A DNA stretch of 58,065 bases from Candidatus Bathyanammoxibius amoris (GCA_024451685.1 JAMXCW010000013.1:254-58318); one strand, 5' to 3'. Positions 45,301 through 54,059 are shown, numbered from the stretch's first letter. The notes: generated from the letters alone by a model not told the origin. Numbers and translations are program-made.

Positions 45301-46565
45301 CCAAGCATTCACACACCCCGCCGGTCACGACCAGTATAGCGTCAGGCGTGAAGATCAAGCGCAAGGTGTTTATCCCGCATATGGACGACCATGTGCACAT
45401 TATAGCCGCCGCGATGACTCATTGCGGCGTGGAGGCCGAGGCGCTGCCGATGCCGGACAAGGAAAGTCTGGATATAGGCCGGAAATTTACCTCCGGCAAG
45501 GAGTGCTATCCCGCCATACTTACCACGGGCGATATCGTGAAGAAGGCCAAAAGCAAGGACTTTGACCGGGAGCACAGCGCATTCTTCATGGCTACGGCCT
45601 ACGGTCCATGCCGTTTCGGACAATATAACAAATTCCACCGTATGGTGCTTGACGAGATTGGCTTAAAAGATGTGCCCATAATCACCCTCGACCAGGACAA
45701 GGACTACCAGGAAAACACTGAATCTCTGGGAACGAATTTCAGGAAACTGTCATGGCAGGGTATTCTGCTGGTCGACTACTTACAGAGGATGTTGAGAGAG
45801 ATACGGCCCTACGAGATAAACAAGGGACAGACTGACGCCGTGTACAACCATTACGTGCAAAAGGGCGCCGGGTCGATTAAGAAGGGCAAGGACGTCCTCA
45901 GGGTGGCGCAGCATGGAAGAGACGCATTCCTGAACATACGGGTAGACCGGAGTGTACGGAAGCCGCTGATAGGTATTATAGGAGAGGTGTACGTGCGGAG
46001 CTGCGATTATTCCAACAGCTTCGTCGCGCAGCGTATTGAGGGGCTTGGCGGTGAGGTCGTACTGCCTCCGTTTGAGGAGTGGATAAACTATATAGGATAC
46101 TGCAGGCGTGAAGACTGCGTCAGGGAGCGAAGGTGGGGCGCTTATTTTACGGAGCTGCTGACCGACTTGATACAGCGGTGGCAGGCCTTCAAGAGGGCGA
46201 GGCCGTTCCGGGGGCACATCAGACACTTCTACAGGGAGGCACCGTCCTGGGACGTCATCCAGAAGGGGAAAAAATACATTCATCCGTCCTTCAGGGGCGA
46301 AGGCATCCTCAGCATGGGCAGGGCGGTAGAGTATGCCGAGCATGGAATGGACGGCATAATAAACATGGTACCGTTCCACTGCATGCCCGGAACGGTCGTA
46401 AACGCCCTGCTTGAGAGGCTCCAGAAGGACCATGGCGGTATCCCCATCATAAAGATGGCCTTTGACGGCCAGGAAGAGACCAACGAGCAGACCCGCCTTG
46501 AGGCGTTCATGCATCAGGCCCACCAGAGGATGGAGTCAAAGCTGGGCAGTAACGGAGGTCACTAA
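42345..46565 (+). CDS. Large CoA-dehydratase-activase-type Fe-S ATPase (double ASKHA plus HgdB-like region)
   Basis: 1,406 aa from ATG 42345 (GAGGAG just before). Two BcrAD/BadFG ATPase domains stand in tandem: residues about 4-280 (YIGIDIGSVSLKVVLV; IEIGGQDSKLMM; NTMCAAGTGSFLDQQASR; AGRCSVFAKSDM) and about 313-600 (YVGVDVGSISTNVVVI; CAAGTGSFLEEQSERL; GERCTVFMESD). Each keeps the two Cys expected to hold a [4Fe-4S] cluster. A DUF2229-like domain follows (KVGIPRANMFFELYPMWKAF, ETCFPIKVAHGH), then an HgdB-like region with cysteines (SGKECYPAILTTGD; YGPCRFGQYN). In 2-hydroxyacyl-CoA dehydratases this kind of ATPase injects an electron at low potential. The true substrate of this fused family is unknown. 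It sits between leuC and leuD. Confidence 0.85.
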   Translation: MTERKYIGIDIGSVSLKVVLVNDKKEVLEEHYVRTHGQPLETTIKVLKGVYSRTPSEEIKGMASTGSGGRLLSEIFGIYFVNEVVSQSRGTAAFNPEVRSIIEIGGQDSKLMMIEYDEAIGQIRVADFAMNTMCAAGTGSFLDQQASRVGVSIEDEFAELALKCKNPPRIAGRCSVFAKSDMIHLQQEATPVHDILAGLCYAMARNFKSAIAKGKELVKPIAFQGGVAANKGMIKAFEDVLELKPGELIIPKHHASLGAIGAVLMLMEKGDEHSFEDLGTAEAYLKNRKSDIAVLEGLKGDNYDIMTHCTPIKENGRVEAYVGVDVGSISTNVVVIDKDKNVLARRYLMTAGRPLEAVSKGLFEVGMEIGGMVDVKGVCSTGSGRYLTGDYIGADLTKNEITAHARAAVNACPEVDTIFEIGGQDSKYVRLENGAVVDFAMNKVCAAGTGSFLEEQSERLDVAIKEEFGQKATSACGPCSMGERCTVFMESDIVHHQQKGAAKDDLVAGLSYSIVHNYLNRVVERRKVGNNILFQGGVAYNRGVKSAFEKVTGKKVTVPQHHDCMGAIGSAIIAMEEMEWEKSKFKGFDLRSRKFEIGSFVCRDCSNICTVKKVEITGEEPLYYGDRCGKFEDSGKRKKGKGIPRLFNERMVALFKSYPKDKPDAPNGMKVGIPRANMFFELYPMWKAFFTELGFEVVASNVTNHELVKKGVENIAAETCFPIKVAHGHVIDMLNDDIDYLFIPSVVNFPNDSPKLVHSYMCPYVQGLPYMVRAAVRLEGDDRKFKVLEPAFHLEWGEEHLKEIFREIARDIGQGGRRVETAISVALESQQRFYDTLVGRGKEILEGLAEDDVALVIVGRSYNSCDRGVNLNIPDKLRELGVLAIPMDMLPLDVVEIAEEYPHMYWRSGQKIIAAARLIGRDKRLYPLYITNFGCGPDAFILKHFEKELSHKPQLTIEIDEHSADAGVITRCEAYLDSLKNVRKEAKHSHTPPVTTSIASGVKIKRKVFIPHMDDHVHIIAAAMTHCGVEAEALPMPDKESLDIGRKFTSGKECYPAILTTGDIVKKAKSKDFDREHSAFFMATAYGPCRFGQYNKFHRMVLDEIGLKDVPIITLDQDKDYQENTESLGTNFRKLSWQGILLVDYLQRMLREIRPYEINKGQTDAVYNHYVQKGAGSIKKGKDVLRVAQHGRDAFLNIRVDRSVRKPLIGIIGEVYVRSCDYSNSFVAQRIEGLGGEVVLPPFEEWINYIGYCRREDCVRERRWGAYFTELLTDLIQRWQAFKRARPFRGHIRHFYREAPSWDVIQKGKKYIHPSFRGEGILSMGRAVEYAEHGMDGIINMVPFHCMPGTVVNALLERLQKDHGGIPIIKMAFDGQEETNEQTRLEAFMHQAHQRMESKLGSNGGH

Positions 46566-46569
46566 CGCG

Positions 46570-47061
46570 GTGCGTGGACGGTGTTGGAAATTTGGCGATA
46601 ACATAAGCACCGACCATATCATAGCAGGCAAGTTCCTTAACACCTCGGACCCGGCAGTTCTGGCCGCTCACTGCATGGAAGACGCCCGCACTGAGTTCCC
46701 CACAGAGGCGCGGCCCGGTGACATAGTTGTGGCAGGTAACAACTTTGGCTGTGGCTCCTCTCGTGAGCACGCCCCCATTGCGCTGAAGGGCTGCGGGATA
46801 GGCGCCGTTATTGCGTCAACCTTTGCCCGTATATTTTTCCGAAACGCCATTAATATCGGACTCACAATCATAGAAAGCAACCAGGCCGCCGGTGAGGCAG
46901 AGGACGGGGACGATATAGAAATAGATATGGACAACAGCAAGATTATAAACCATACCCGCAGCAAGAGCTATAAGTTCCAGCCGTTCCCGCAGGAGATAAG
47001 AGACATAATCGCCTCGGGCGGCCTCATGGAGTATGTGAAAAAAAAGATGGGGAAGGCGTAG
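46570..47061 (+). CDS. leuD: 3-isopropylmalate dehydratase small subunit (LeuD)
   Basis: 163 aa from GTG 46570, with GGAGGT eleven bases before it, starting VRGRCWKFGDNISTDHIIAG. A longer frame back to 46462 only re-reads the activase gene. NNFGCGSSREHAPIALKG is the swivelling-domain signature. It begins four bases after the activase stop, so leuC-activase-leuD read as one operon. Confidence 0.9.
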   Translation: MRGRCWKFGDNISTDHIIAGKFLNTSDPAVLAAHCMEDARTEFPTEARPGDIVVAGNNFGCGSSREHAPIALKGCGIGAVIASTFARIFFRNAINIGLTIIESNQAAGEAEDGDDIEIDMDNSKIINHTRSKSYKFQPFPQEIRDIIASGGLMEYVKKKMGKA

Positions 47062-47097
47062 GGGCGCGTTGTCCGTCACAGTCTGGAAGCCCGCCTT

Positions 47098-47928
47098 CTA
47101 CTTCCGCCCTTTTCTCCTGCTGTACAGAAACAGATATTCCTGCGCATAACCCGCGTACTGGCCGAAATACCCTTGGGCAAATTCGCGTATCACCTTGTTT
47201 GATGTGGGCCTGCCGTGGAAATAGATGTCCTGCATAACCCGTTTTATCCATGTGTCCACGGGGAATGCCTCGGTGAAACCGAGGGAAAACAGGAGGATGC
47301 AGTCGGCCACCTTGTCCCCGACGCCGGGGTTCTGCATGAGCAGTTCCTTGGCGTCGTGATACGGCAGTTCCCTGAGCGAGTCCAGGTACTGGTCGTTTAA
47401 CGCCCGGCTGGCCTCGCGGACGTAGCGTGCCCTGAACCCAAGCCCCAGCCTCTTGAGGGCCTTTGTTTCCAGTCTGACGTGAGGGTCCGGAAAGGTATGG
47501 CCCTCGATACCGTCCAGGGCGGTCTTTTCGCCGAAGCGCCTCGCGATGCCTTCAATACAGGACCTTATTTTCGGGATGTTGGACGCCGAGGAGCATATGT
47601 ACGAAACGAGACATTCCCAGGGGTCTTGCCTTATGATCCTGAGGCCGTGGTAGAGCCTGACGGCCTCCTTAATATGCCTGTCCCTGGTTATTGAGCCGAG
47701 TATCTCATCCAGAGACTCATCGAGCGAAAAGAAGCTTCTTATATACCCGGCGTCTACGCCCTTGTAGGCAAGCACCGCGCCCTTTTGCCGGGCCTTAAAG
47801 AATTTTTTTCCTGAATTTATATAGTACCAATCGCCGGCCTTCATCACCCTGAAGAACTGGCCGCACTCCAGGGTGTGCTGCAGGTTGAAATTCTTTGTCT
47901 TTATACGCTGAATTTTAGTTTTTTGCAT
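47098..47928 (-). CDS. OGG-type 8-oxoguanine DNA glycosylase/AP lyase
   Basis: 276 aa of the HhH-GPD superfamily closest to OGG1. The N-terminal fragment has LECGQFFRVMKAGDWYYI, the middle has CSSASNIPKIRSCIEG and GLGFRARYVREASRAL, and the helix-hairpin-helix reads NPGVGDKVADCILLFSLG with catalytic Lys, followed by AFPVDTWIKR (catalytic Asp). It should excise 8-oxoguanine. It is convergent with leuD and divergent from dnaA. Confidence 0.85.
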   Translation of the reverse strand: MQKTKIQRIKTKNFNLQHTLECGQFFRVMKAGDWYYINSGKKFFKARQKGAVLAYKGVDAGYIRSFFSLDESLDEILGSITRDRHIKEAVRLYHGLRIIRQDPWECLVSYICSSASNIPKIRSCIEGIARRFGEKTALDGIEGHTFPDPHVRLETKALKRLGLGFRARYVREASRALNDQYLDSLRELPYHDAKELLMQNPGVGDKVADCILLFSLGFTEAFPVDTWIKRVMQDIYFHGRPTSNKVIREFAQGYFGQYAGYAQEYLFLYSRRKGRK

Positions 47929-48451
47929 ACGGCCTTCGTCAGGTGTTAGTTAAGCCAATGGTATTAAACGGGATGCAACGTTTACCGGAGGACGTGACAG
48001 GGGCATCCGTAAGTGTATATGACAGCATAGCTTGCAACGACGAAAAACCATGACTCCTATAATGGTAAATTAAGGTGACGGTGGATAGTAAATTCAAAAA
48101 AATCTTAAGTCTGTTGATAAACGCCAATCATGTTGAGAGTATGAATCTTACATAGTTCTGCTTTTTCGTAAAGTCAATTCTTGGTGAAAGTGAAGAGATT
48201 TTCATTTTGACACCGCCGGGTTTTTTGTTATTCTCCTGACTCAATTTCTTAATACAGTTACCTACCTGATGATCAGTGCGGTATTGTTTGGGGCAGTTAG
48301 GAGTTCTTGTGTTTTTGGGGCCGGGCAGGAGTAAAGCAAGAGCACCAGGAGTGTAGCAGGAACGAATTAAACGTATCGCGAATTTCTGCCGTTAATCCTC
48401 ATGTTTTGTGTCAGTCGCCGTGGGCTTTTTTTATTTCCTCCGGGGGATTGC
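47929..48451. other. Divergent intergenic region before dnaA, possible origin
   Basis: This 523-bp stretch has no ORF I believe. It is AT-richer around 48070-48190, has one DnaA-box-like site (TGTTGATAA, 48112-48120) and the dnaA promoter (48207-48234). One near-match box is not enough to call oriC, and dnaN, recF and gyrB do not follow dnaA. Confidence 0.4.
48207..48234 (+). promoter_or_regulatory. Likely dnaA promoter
   Basis: TTGACA (48207-48212) and TATTCT (48229-48234) are 16 bp apart. The leader to the GTG at 48452 would be about 210 bases. Confidence 0.45.
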
Positions 48452-49843
48452 GTGTCCGCAAGTTGTGAAAACATCTGGGAAGACGTGCTCAGTGATATTG
48501 AAGGGCGCGTAAGCCCGGCAACCTTCAATTTATGGTTCAGAAACGCAAAACTCCTGAGGCTGGATAAAGATGCCTGTACTATAGGCGTTTCCAATTCCTA
48601 CGCTGCCGAGTGGCTTAAGAAACACTTCTCGGCCGTGGTCGGGAAGAGTCTGAGCGCCTCGCTGGATAGAGAGGTTGAGGTAAAGTTTTCGGTAGTTGAG
48701 ACGAAACGGCCGGACCCAAAGAGAGATGTGCCCAGGAAAGACGCCAGGAAGGAAAAGGAAGCATGTAAGAAAGCTTCCACTTCTTATGTCGCCACGGGGA
48801 AGGTCTTAAGGCTTGAGGAATTTGTTGTAGGCCCGTCAAACCAGCTGGCCTATATGTCTGCGCTTGAGATGTTGCGAGAGCCCGCCCCATCGTTCAACAC
48901 CCTGTTTATTTATGGTTCCGTGGGTCTGGGCAAGACGCACATACTTCAAGGTATATATAACCGTGTCAATGAGAACGGGCACGCGGATAAGGCCATCTAC
49001 AGGCCCGCCGAACACTGGACGAACGAATACATCTCGGCCATTAAAAAAAGGTGTGTGGAAAGCTTCAGGAATAAGTACAGACGTGCGGACGTGTTGCTGA
49101 TAGACGACGTGCATTTCCTTTCAAACAAGAGCGGCATCCAGGAAGAATTTCTTCACACGTTCAATACGCTCTATCACTCGGCAAAGAGGATTATCTTCGC
49201 AAGCGACGCCCATCCCAAATTGATAAAGAAACTTAAACAGAGCCTTGCCAGCCGCATGATGTCGGGTATGGTCGCTGAGATACACCCACCGGATTATGAG
49301 ACTTCGGTGGCCATACTGAGGGCAAAGGCCGGAGCGAGTGGGAAGGAGATGCCGGCGGAGGTGCTGGGCTATATGGCAGAAAGACTGCAAAACAGGAGTG
49401 TGAGAGAGTTCGAGAGCGCACTCACGGTCGTTACTGCGGTGGCAGAGGCCTACAGAAAGAAGGTAAACATTTCATTGGTGAGAGATGTCTTTTGCGGTAT
49501 GTCGTCTGCCAGGCCAAAGAAGGTAAGAATAGAAGACATAGAGAAGTGTGTGGCCGAGCATTTCCAGATCGGCAACGAGGAACTGCGTTCCTCTAAAAAG
49601 AAGAGGTCTCAGATATTGCCCATTCATCTGTGTTGTTACCTGGCCAGGCTCCACACCGCCGCCTCGTACCAGGAGATAGGATGCCATTTTGGTAACAGGC
49701 GCCACAGTACCTGTATGTCCGCCATCAAAAAGATAAAGGCAAGACTGAAGGAAGACAAAGAACTTCGTGAACTTGTGGAAAACCTTTCAGAGGCGATAAG
49801 ACCGGGTTCCTCGCGAAGCGCCCTCAACGTGGCCGGTAATTAG
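48452..49843 (+). CDS. dnaA: Chromosomal replication initiator DnaA
   Basis: 463 aa from GTG 48452 (CGGGGG upstream); a frame from ATG 48401 would add 17 residues unlike other DnaA. Domain I begins CENIWEDVLSDIEGRVSP. The AAA+ core has Walker A YGSVGLGKTHILQ and Walker B VLLIDDVHFLSN. The C-terminal DNA-binding signature is IGCHFGNRRHSTCMSAIKKI, slightly divergent from the usual GGRDHSTV form. No dnaN follows; the next gene is a peptidase. Confidence 0.93.
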   Translation: MSASCENIWEDVLSDIEGRVSPATFNLWFRNAKLLRLDKDACTIGVSNSYAAEWLKKHFSAVVGKSLSASLDREVEVKFSVVETKRPDPKRDVPRKDARKEKEACKKASTSYVATGKVLRLEEFVVGPSNQLAYMSALEMLREPAPSFNTLFIYGSVGLGKTHILQGIYNRVNENGHADKAIYRPAEHWTNEYISAIKKRCVESFRNKYRRADVLLIDDVHFLSNKSGIQEEFLHTFNTLYHSAKRIIFASDAHPKLIKKLKQSLASRMMSGMVAEIHPPDYETSVAILRAKAGASGKEMPAEVLGYMAERLQNRSVREFESALTVVTAVAEAYRKKVNISLVRDVFCGMSSARPKKVRIEDIEKCVAEHFQIGNEELRSSKKKRSQILPIHLCCYLARLHTAASYQEIGCHFGNRRHSTCMSAIKKIKARLKEDKELRELVENLSEAIRPGSSRSALNVAGN

Positions 49844-50022
49844 GTGGGAATATACAGGCCGATACTCCGCACCGATAATGTAGATACCACATTCATGGGG
49901 TTTATGTAGCCCAACGTTGTAGCCGTACCAGAGGCCGACCTGCCTGAAGAAGTGCTGCCAGATGCCTATGCGTACCTTTGGTTAGTGTTAAAGTATACCG
50001 GGATAGAGGGAGACTGCGGTCC

Positions 50023-51105
50023 TTGGCCACACCAGAACGACTCCTGCAACTAAAAAACGCAATACAGCGGCGGAAACTGGACGGCCTCATCGTAAGCAAT
50101 ATAAAGAACGTCCAATACCTCAGCGGTTTTAGCGGTTCAGAAGGAACGATGCTCATCACCGGTGAGCAGGACATATTGGTTACAGACTCCAGATATAGTG
50201 AGCAGGTTCAGGAAGAGTGTAGTGGCAAGATAAGTTTGGTAGAGAGAAAACGGGACGCGATAAAGGCCCTGACCAGCCTGATAAAACGTCTAAAACTGCG
50301 TGTGCTGGGTTTCGAGGCCAACACTGTGACGTATTCGCAGTACAGTGAACTAAAGGCCGCCCTGGACCGAAGGAAGCTGGTGGACACAAAGGGAATGGTA
50401 GAGCGTCTGAGGGAGGTAAAAGACGGTGAAGAGATAAAGAGGATTAGAAAGACCCTTAAGATAGCCGAGACGGCTTTTGAGTCTTTAAAGAGGAGTGTGA
50501 GGCCGGGTATGACTGAAAGGCAGCTGGCTGACACCCTGGAGTTGTCCATGAAGGAGGGGGGTGCGGCCGGCCCGTCCTTCAGGACTATAGTTGCCGCAGG
50601 CAAGCACTCGTCCCAGCCCCATGCGCCTTTGACCGAAATGAAGGTAGGCCATGAGGACATGGTGCTTGTTGACTGGGGCGCATCGTGGCAGGCCTATAAT
50701 TCTGACTTGACAAGGGTGATATTCATAAATAGAATCGACGCAAAGAGAAAAGAGATTTACAACATCGTGCTGGATGCTCAAAAGAGGGCAATAGACAGGA
50801 TCAAAGGTGGGGCAAGCGCCAGGGATGTAGACCTGGCTGCCAGGTCGTATATAGAGAAGAAGGGCTATGGCAATAATTTCAGACATGGCCTGGGCCACGG
50901 AATAGGGCTTGAGGTCCATGAGGGTCCGAGGCTCAGCCGTGCCAACAGAAGACTGCTGAAGGAAGGCATGGTGATTACGGTTGAACCCGGTATCTACATC
51001 CCGCATTGGGGTGGTGTGAGAATAGAAGACATGGTTCTGGTTGAAGAAGACGGATGTGAGGTTCTGAGCCGTGTCTCCAGGGATCTTGACGAGGCCGTAG
51101 TTTGA
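50023..51105 (+). CDS. pepP: M24-family Xaa-Pro aminopeptidase
   Basis: 360 aa. The dinuclear metal site is complete: VDWGASWQAYNSDLTR (two Asp), GLGHGIGLEVHEGP (His), TVEPGIYIPHWGG (Glu) and VRIEDMVLVEE (Glu). PepP and PepQ are hard to separate; the short N-terminal domain fits either. I prefer TTG at 50023 behind AGAGGGAGA; an open frame goes back to 49978. In many bacteria pepP, efp, accB and accC are neighbours; here efp is missing from the set. Confidence 0.88.
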   Translation: MATPERLLQLKNAIQRRKLDGLIVSNIKNVQYLSGFSGSEGTMLITGEQDILVTDSRYSEQVQEECSGKISLVERKRDAIKALTSLIKRLKLRVLGFEANTVTYSQYSELKAALDRRKLVDTKGMVERLREVKDGEEIKRIRKTLKIAETAFESLKRSVRPGMTERQLADTLELSMKEGGAAGPSFRTIVAAGKHSSQPHAPLTEMKVGHEDMVLVDWGASWQAYNSDLTRVIFINRIDAKRKEIYNIVLDAQKRAIDRIKGGASARDVDLAARSYIEKKGYGNNFRHGLGHGIGLEVHEGPRLSRANRRLLKEGMVITVEPGIYIPHWGGVRIEDMVLVEEDGCEVLSRVSRDLDEAVV

Positions 51106-51205
51106 GACATCCTTGTCCTCCAAACGAACCGGCTTTCGAAAAATTTTTCTAGAATGGTATTACGCATGAAAAGCGTCCAGCGGTATGAAGAGGCCACTTA
51201 AAAAA

Positions 51206-51661
51206 ATGAGTAGCACAATGGACAAGGTCAAAGAGCTCATCTCACTGATGAACGCCCATGACCTTACCGAGATAGAGATTCAAGAGGATGCGCTGAGGGT
51301 AAAGGTGAAAAAGGCCGATGGCGGCTTCCAGCACATGGTCGTACCTTCAGCGGGCAGTCTTCCGGCTCCGGCAGAGGCGGTGCAGAAGGCCCTTCCCCAA
51401 AAGGGTAATTTTGTAGAAATAAGTTCTCCGCTGGTTGGAACGTTTTACAGGGCGGCCACACCCGGAACGGAAGCCCATGTAGAGGTCGGCGATATGGTGG
51501 AAGCCGATACCGTTGTCTGTGTAATAGAGGCCATGAAGATAATAAACGAGATTAAGGCGGAAGCAATAGGAAAGGTGGTAGAGGTGTTGGTTGACGACGG
51601 TGCACCTGTTGAGTTTGGACAGCCACTTTTCCGAGTACTCCCGACTGCGTCCGTGGGGTAA
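51206..51661 (+). CDS. accB: Acetyl-CoA carboxylase biotin carboxyl carrier protein
   Basis: 151 aa from ATG 51206 (AGAGG upstream); 51185 and 51218 are other candidates. The N-terminal MDKVKELISLMNAHDLTEIE and the biotin site VIEAMKIINEIKAE are standard. It carries CO2 for fatty-acid synthesis. It is 12 bp before accC. Confidence 0.93.
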   Translation: MSSTMDKVKELISLMNAHDLTEIEIQEDALRVKVKKADGGFQHMVVPSAGSLPAPAEAVQKALPQKGNFVEISSPLVGTFYRAATPGTEAHVEVGDMVEADTVVCVIEAMKIINEIKAEAIGKVVEVLVDDGAPVEFGQPLFRVLPTASVG

Positions 51662-51673
51662 AGGAAGGTTAGA

Positions 51674-53023
51674 ATGTTTTCCCGAGTGTTAATCGCAAAC
51701 AGAGGAGAGATAGCACTCCGGGTAATCAGGGCATGCAAAGAACTGGGTATAGAGACGGTAGCCGTCTGCTCAAAGGCGGATGAGGGGGCTCAATACCTGG
51801 AACTGGCCGACAGCACCGTGTGTATCGGCCCTTCACCGGCTGAACAGAGTTATCTTAACATACCCAGCATAATTAGTGCTGCGGAGATAACGGACGTAGA
51901 GGCCATCCATCCCGGTTACGGTTTTCTCGCAGAGTCAAGTCATTTCGCGGAGGTCTGCGAGTCCTCCAACATCACCTTCATTGGCCCCTCCGCAAAGACC
52001 ATGAAAATCATGGGAGACAAAGCGCAGGCCAGGCAGGTGGCCATCAAGAACAAGATCCCTGTTTTACCCGGCAGCGAGTCTACCATAACGGGCCAGCAGG
52101 AAGCGCTGGACATAGCCCATAAGGTCGGATATCCGGTGCTGATAAAGGCCGCTGCAGGCGGCGGCGGCAGGGGGATAAGGATTGTTCACAACGACGCGAG
52201 CCTCGCGAGCTCTATGTTAACCGCCCAGCGAGAGGCCGAGACGGCCTTCAAGGACCCGTCACTTTACATAGAGAAGTTCATCGAGCATTCCTGTCACGTA
52301 GAGGTTCAGATACTTGCTGACCAGCACGGCAGCGTCATCCACCTCGGTGAGAGGGACTGCAGTCTCCAGCGCCGGCACCAAAAACTCCTGGAGGAGACAC
52401 CGTCTCCGAGTATATCTCAGCAACAAAGGGCCGAACTCTACAAGGCCGCGGTCAGAATGGCAAAGGCCGTGAGTTATTCAAACGCTGGTACGGTAGAATT
52501 CCTGGTGGATAAGGATGGCGGGAAGTTCTATTTCATAGAAATGAACACCAGACTGCAGGTCGAGCACCCTGTTACCGAGATGGTCAGCGGAATAGACCTG
52601 GTGAAAGAACAGCTGAGAATCGCCTCCGGGGAGCAACTCGGATATAAACAAAAACAGATAGTGCTTAACGGCGTAGCCATTGAGTGCCGCATCTATGCGG
52701 AAGACCCGGATAACGGGTTCCGCCCGCAGCCCGGGAGGATCAGTGTATACAGCGTTCCGGGCGGAAACGGAGTAAGAGTAGATTCCCATGTGCACCAGGG
52801 GTACATGGTCCCTCCTTATTATGACTCCATGCTGGGTAAACTTATAGTACATCAGGGTACACGTGAAGAGGCAATCGCCTGTCTGAGACGCTCACTCAGT
52901 GAATACCACGTTGAGGGCGTAAAAACCACCATACCTCTGCACCTGAGAATATTAAACCACCCCAAGTACATTAACGCCGACGTATCCACAACGTTTGTAG
53001 AGAGCTTGATGGACGAGGAATAG
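51674..53023 (+). CDS. accC: Biotin carboxylase subunit of acetyl-CoA carboxylase
   Basis: 449 aa, normal length. ATP-grasp marks: ANRGEIALRVIRACKELGI, HPGYGFLAESSHF, KAAAGGGGRGIRIV, GERDCSLQRRHQKLLEETPS and EMNTRLQVEHPVTEM. AGGAAGG precedes the ATG. It carboxylates biotin on AccB. Confidence 0.96.
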   Translation: MFSRVLIANRGEIALRVIRACKELGIETVAVCSKADEGAQYLELADSTVCIGPSPAEQSYLNIPSIISAAEITDVEAIHPGYGFLAESSHFAEVCESSNITFIGPSAKTMKIMGDKAQARQVAIKNKIPVLPGSESTITGQQEALDIAHKVGYPVLIKAAAGGGGRGIRIVHNDASLASSMLTAQREAETAFKDPSLYIEKFIEHSCHVEVQILADQHGSVIHLGERDCSLQRRHQKLLEETPSPSISQQQRAELYKAAVRMAKAVSYSNAGTVEFLVDKDGGKFYFIEMNTRLQVEHPVTEMVSGIDLVKEQLRIASGEQLGYKQKQIVLNGVAIECRIYAEDPDNGFRPQPGRISVYSVPGGNGVRVDSHVHQGYMVPPYYDSMLGKLIVHQGTREEAIACLRRSLSEYHVEGVKTTIPLHLRILNHPKYINADVSTTFVESLMDEE

Positions 53024-53030
53024 ACTCCCA

Positions 53031-53053
53031 GTCCCCGTCGCGGACCCATTTTT
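53031..53053 (+). terminator. Weak terminator after accC
   Basis: GTCC (53031-53034) pairs with GGAC (53042-53045), followed by CCATTTTT. It begins eight bases after the accC stop and just before a new promoter. Confidence 0.35.
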
Positions 53054-53056
53054 CAC

Positions 53057-53084
53057 TTGACTATTTTCCGGGCTTTGCTAATAT
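53057..53084 (+). promoter_or_regulatory. Promoter of the cytochrome cluster
   Basis: TTGACT (53057-53062) and TAATAT (53079-53084) are 16 bp apart, about 85 bp before the first cytochrome gene. Confidence 0.45.
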
Positions 53085-53170
53085 CTCTGCCCTTCCTTCT
53101 TTAAGATTTTCCAGTTAAAGAAGACTGATGTATGGGCCCTGCCCAATTGAATTTGAAAGGAGAGGTATAC

Positions 53171-53983
53171 ATGTTCGGGCGATTTACAACATTCCTTTTG
53201 GCCGCCCTGGTGGGTATGTTCCTGATACTTGCGCCCGCGTCTACGGTTGAGGCCGCCAAGCAAAAGTATAAGTACACCGGTAACAAGGGCTGTAAGTGCC
53301 ACCTCTCTCCCGGAGTCTGGGAGGGGGACGAGTGGAAGCAGATAGGACACTCCAAGGCGTTCAAGAGCCTCAAGACAAAAGAAGAGCAGGAGGACCCAAA
53401 GTGCCTCAAGTGCCATGCCACCGGCTATGGCGGAAAATTTAAGAACCCAAAACTGAAATATCTCAAGAACGTTACCTGTGAGGCCTGTCATGGTCCGGGA
53501 GAAGGTTATGCGAATGTAAAGAACAAATTGGCTAAATCAGTGAAGAATTACTCAGAATTGAAAAAGAAGTATAAGCTCAAAGAGAAGGGTAAAAAGTCCT
53601 TTAACGAACTGCTGGAAAAGGACCCCATGATGGCCCGCAAGGTCCAGTACGACAAAGGACTTATAGTGGCCGGCATAAACAACGCATCCGGCAAGGTCAG
53701 AGACCAGTGCCTCGAGTGTCATTGGGAAGACCCCAACGACCCGGATAAATGTCCCAAGTGCGACAAGGACGAAGACGGCAAGCCCATTGCCATGGACTTC
53801 AAAAAGTACTTCAAGAAGGACGACCACAGGGACCTTGATGCCGTAGATGAAGTCAGAAAGAAGATGAGCGGCGGCGACAAGGCGAAGTGGAAGGGGTATC
53901 TCGAGAGAGACCCGATGCTCGACAAGCCGTTAAAGCCGGAGGCGAAGAAGAAAAAGAAGAAGAAGAAAAAGAAGAAGAAATAG
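53171..53983 (+). CDS. Secreted c554-like cytochrome, candidate electron-transfer module for hydrazine synthase
   Basis: 270 aa from ATG 53171, behind AAAGGAGAGG. Residues 1-29 are a signal peptide (cleavage near VEAA). Three normal haem motifs are seen: CLKCH (78-82), CEACH (103-107) and CLECH (180-184). Where c554-family proteins carry the first haem (YTGNKG, then CXXCH), this one has CKCH (41-44), one residue short. A CPKC pair at 194-197 could bind metal. The mature protein is very Lys-rich and ends in twelve Lys, suiting an acidic redox partner. Position before the heptahaem and cytochrome b genes matches the Kuenenia triheme electron-transfer module; that identity is inferred. Confidence 0.75.
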   Translation: MFGRFTTFLLAALVGMFLILAPASTVEAAKQKYKYTGNKGCKCHLSPGVWEGDEWKQIGHSKAFKSLKTKEEQEDPKCLKCHATGYGGKFKNPKLKYLKNVTCEACHGPGEGYANVKNKLAKSVKNYSELKKKYKLKEKGKKSFNELLEKDPMMARKVQYDKGLIVAGINNASGKVRDQCLECHWEDPNDPDKCPKCDKDEDGKPIAMDFKKYFKKDDHRDLDAVDEVRKKMSGGDKAKWKGYLERDPMLDKPLKPEAKKKKKKKKKKKK

Positions 53984-54059
53984 TGGCAGTAATCCTGACA
54001 ATTGTAGCCGCAACACGAGACCCAAGTATTGCGGGAGGACATAGAGGAGGGTGAATGTG

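Noticed and set aside
49923-50046. Short open stretch between dnaA and pepP
   Set aside because: It has no start codon near its beginning and runs into pepP in another frame.
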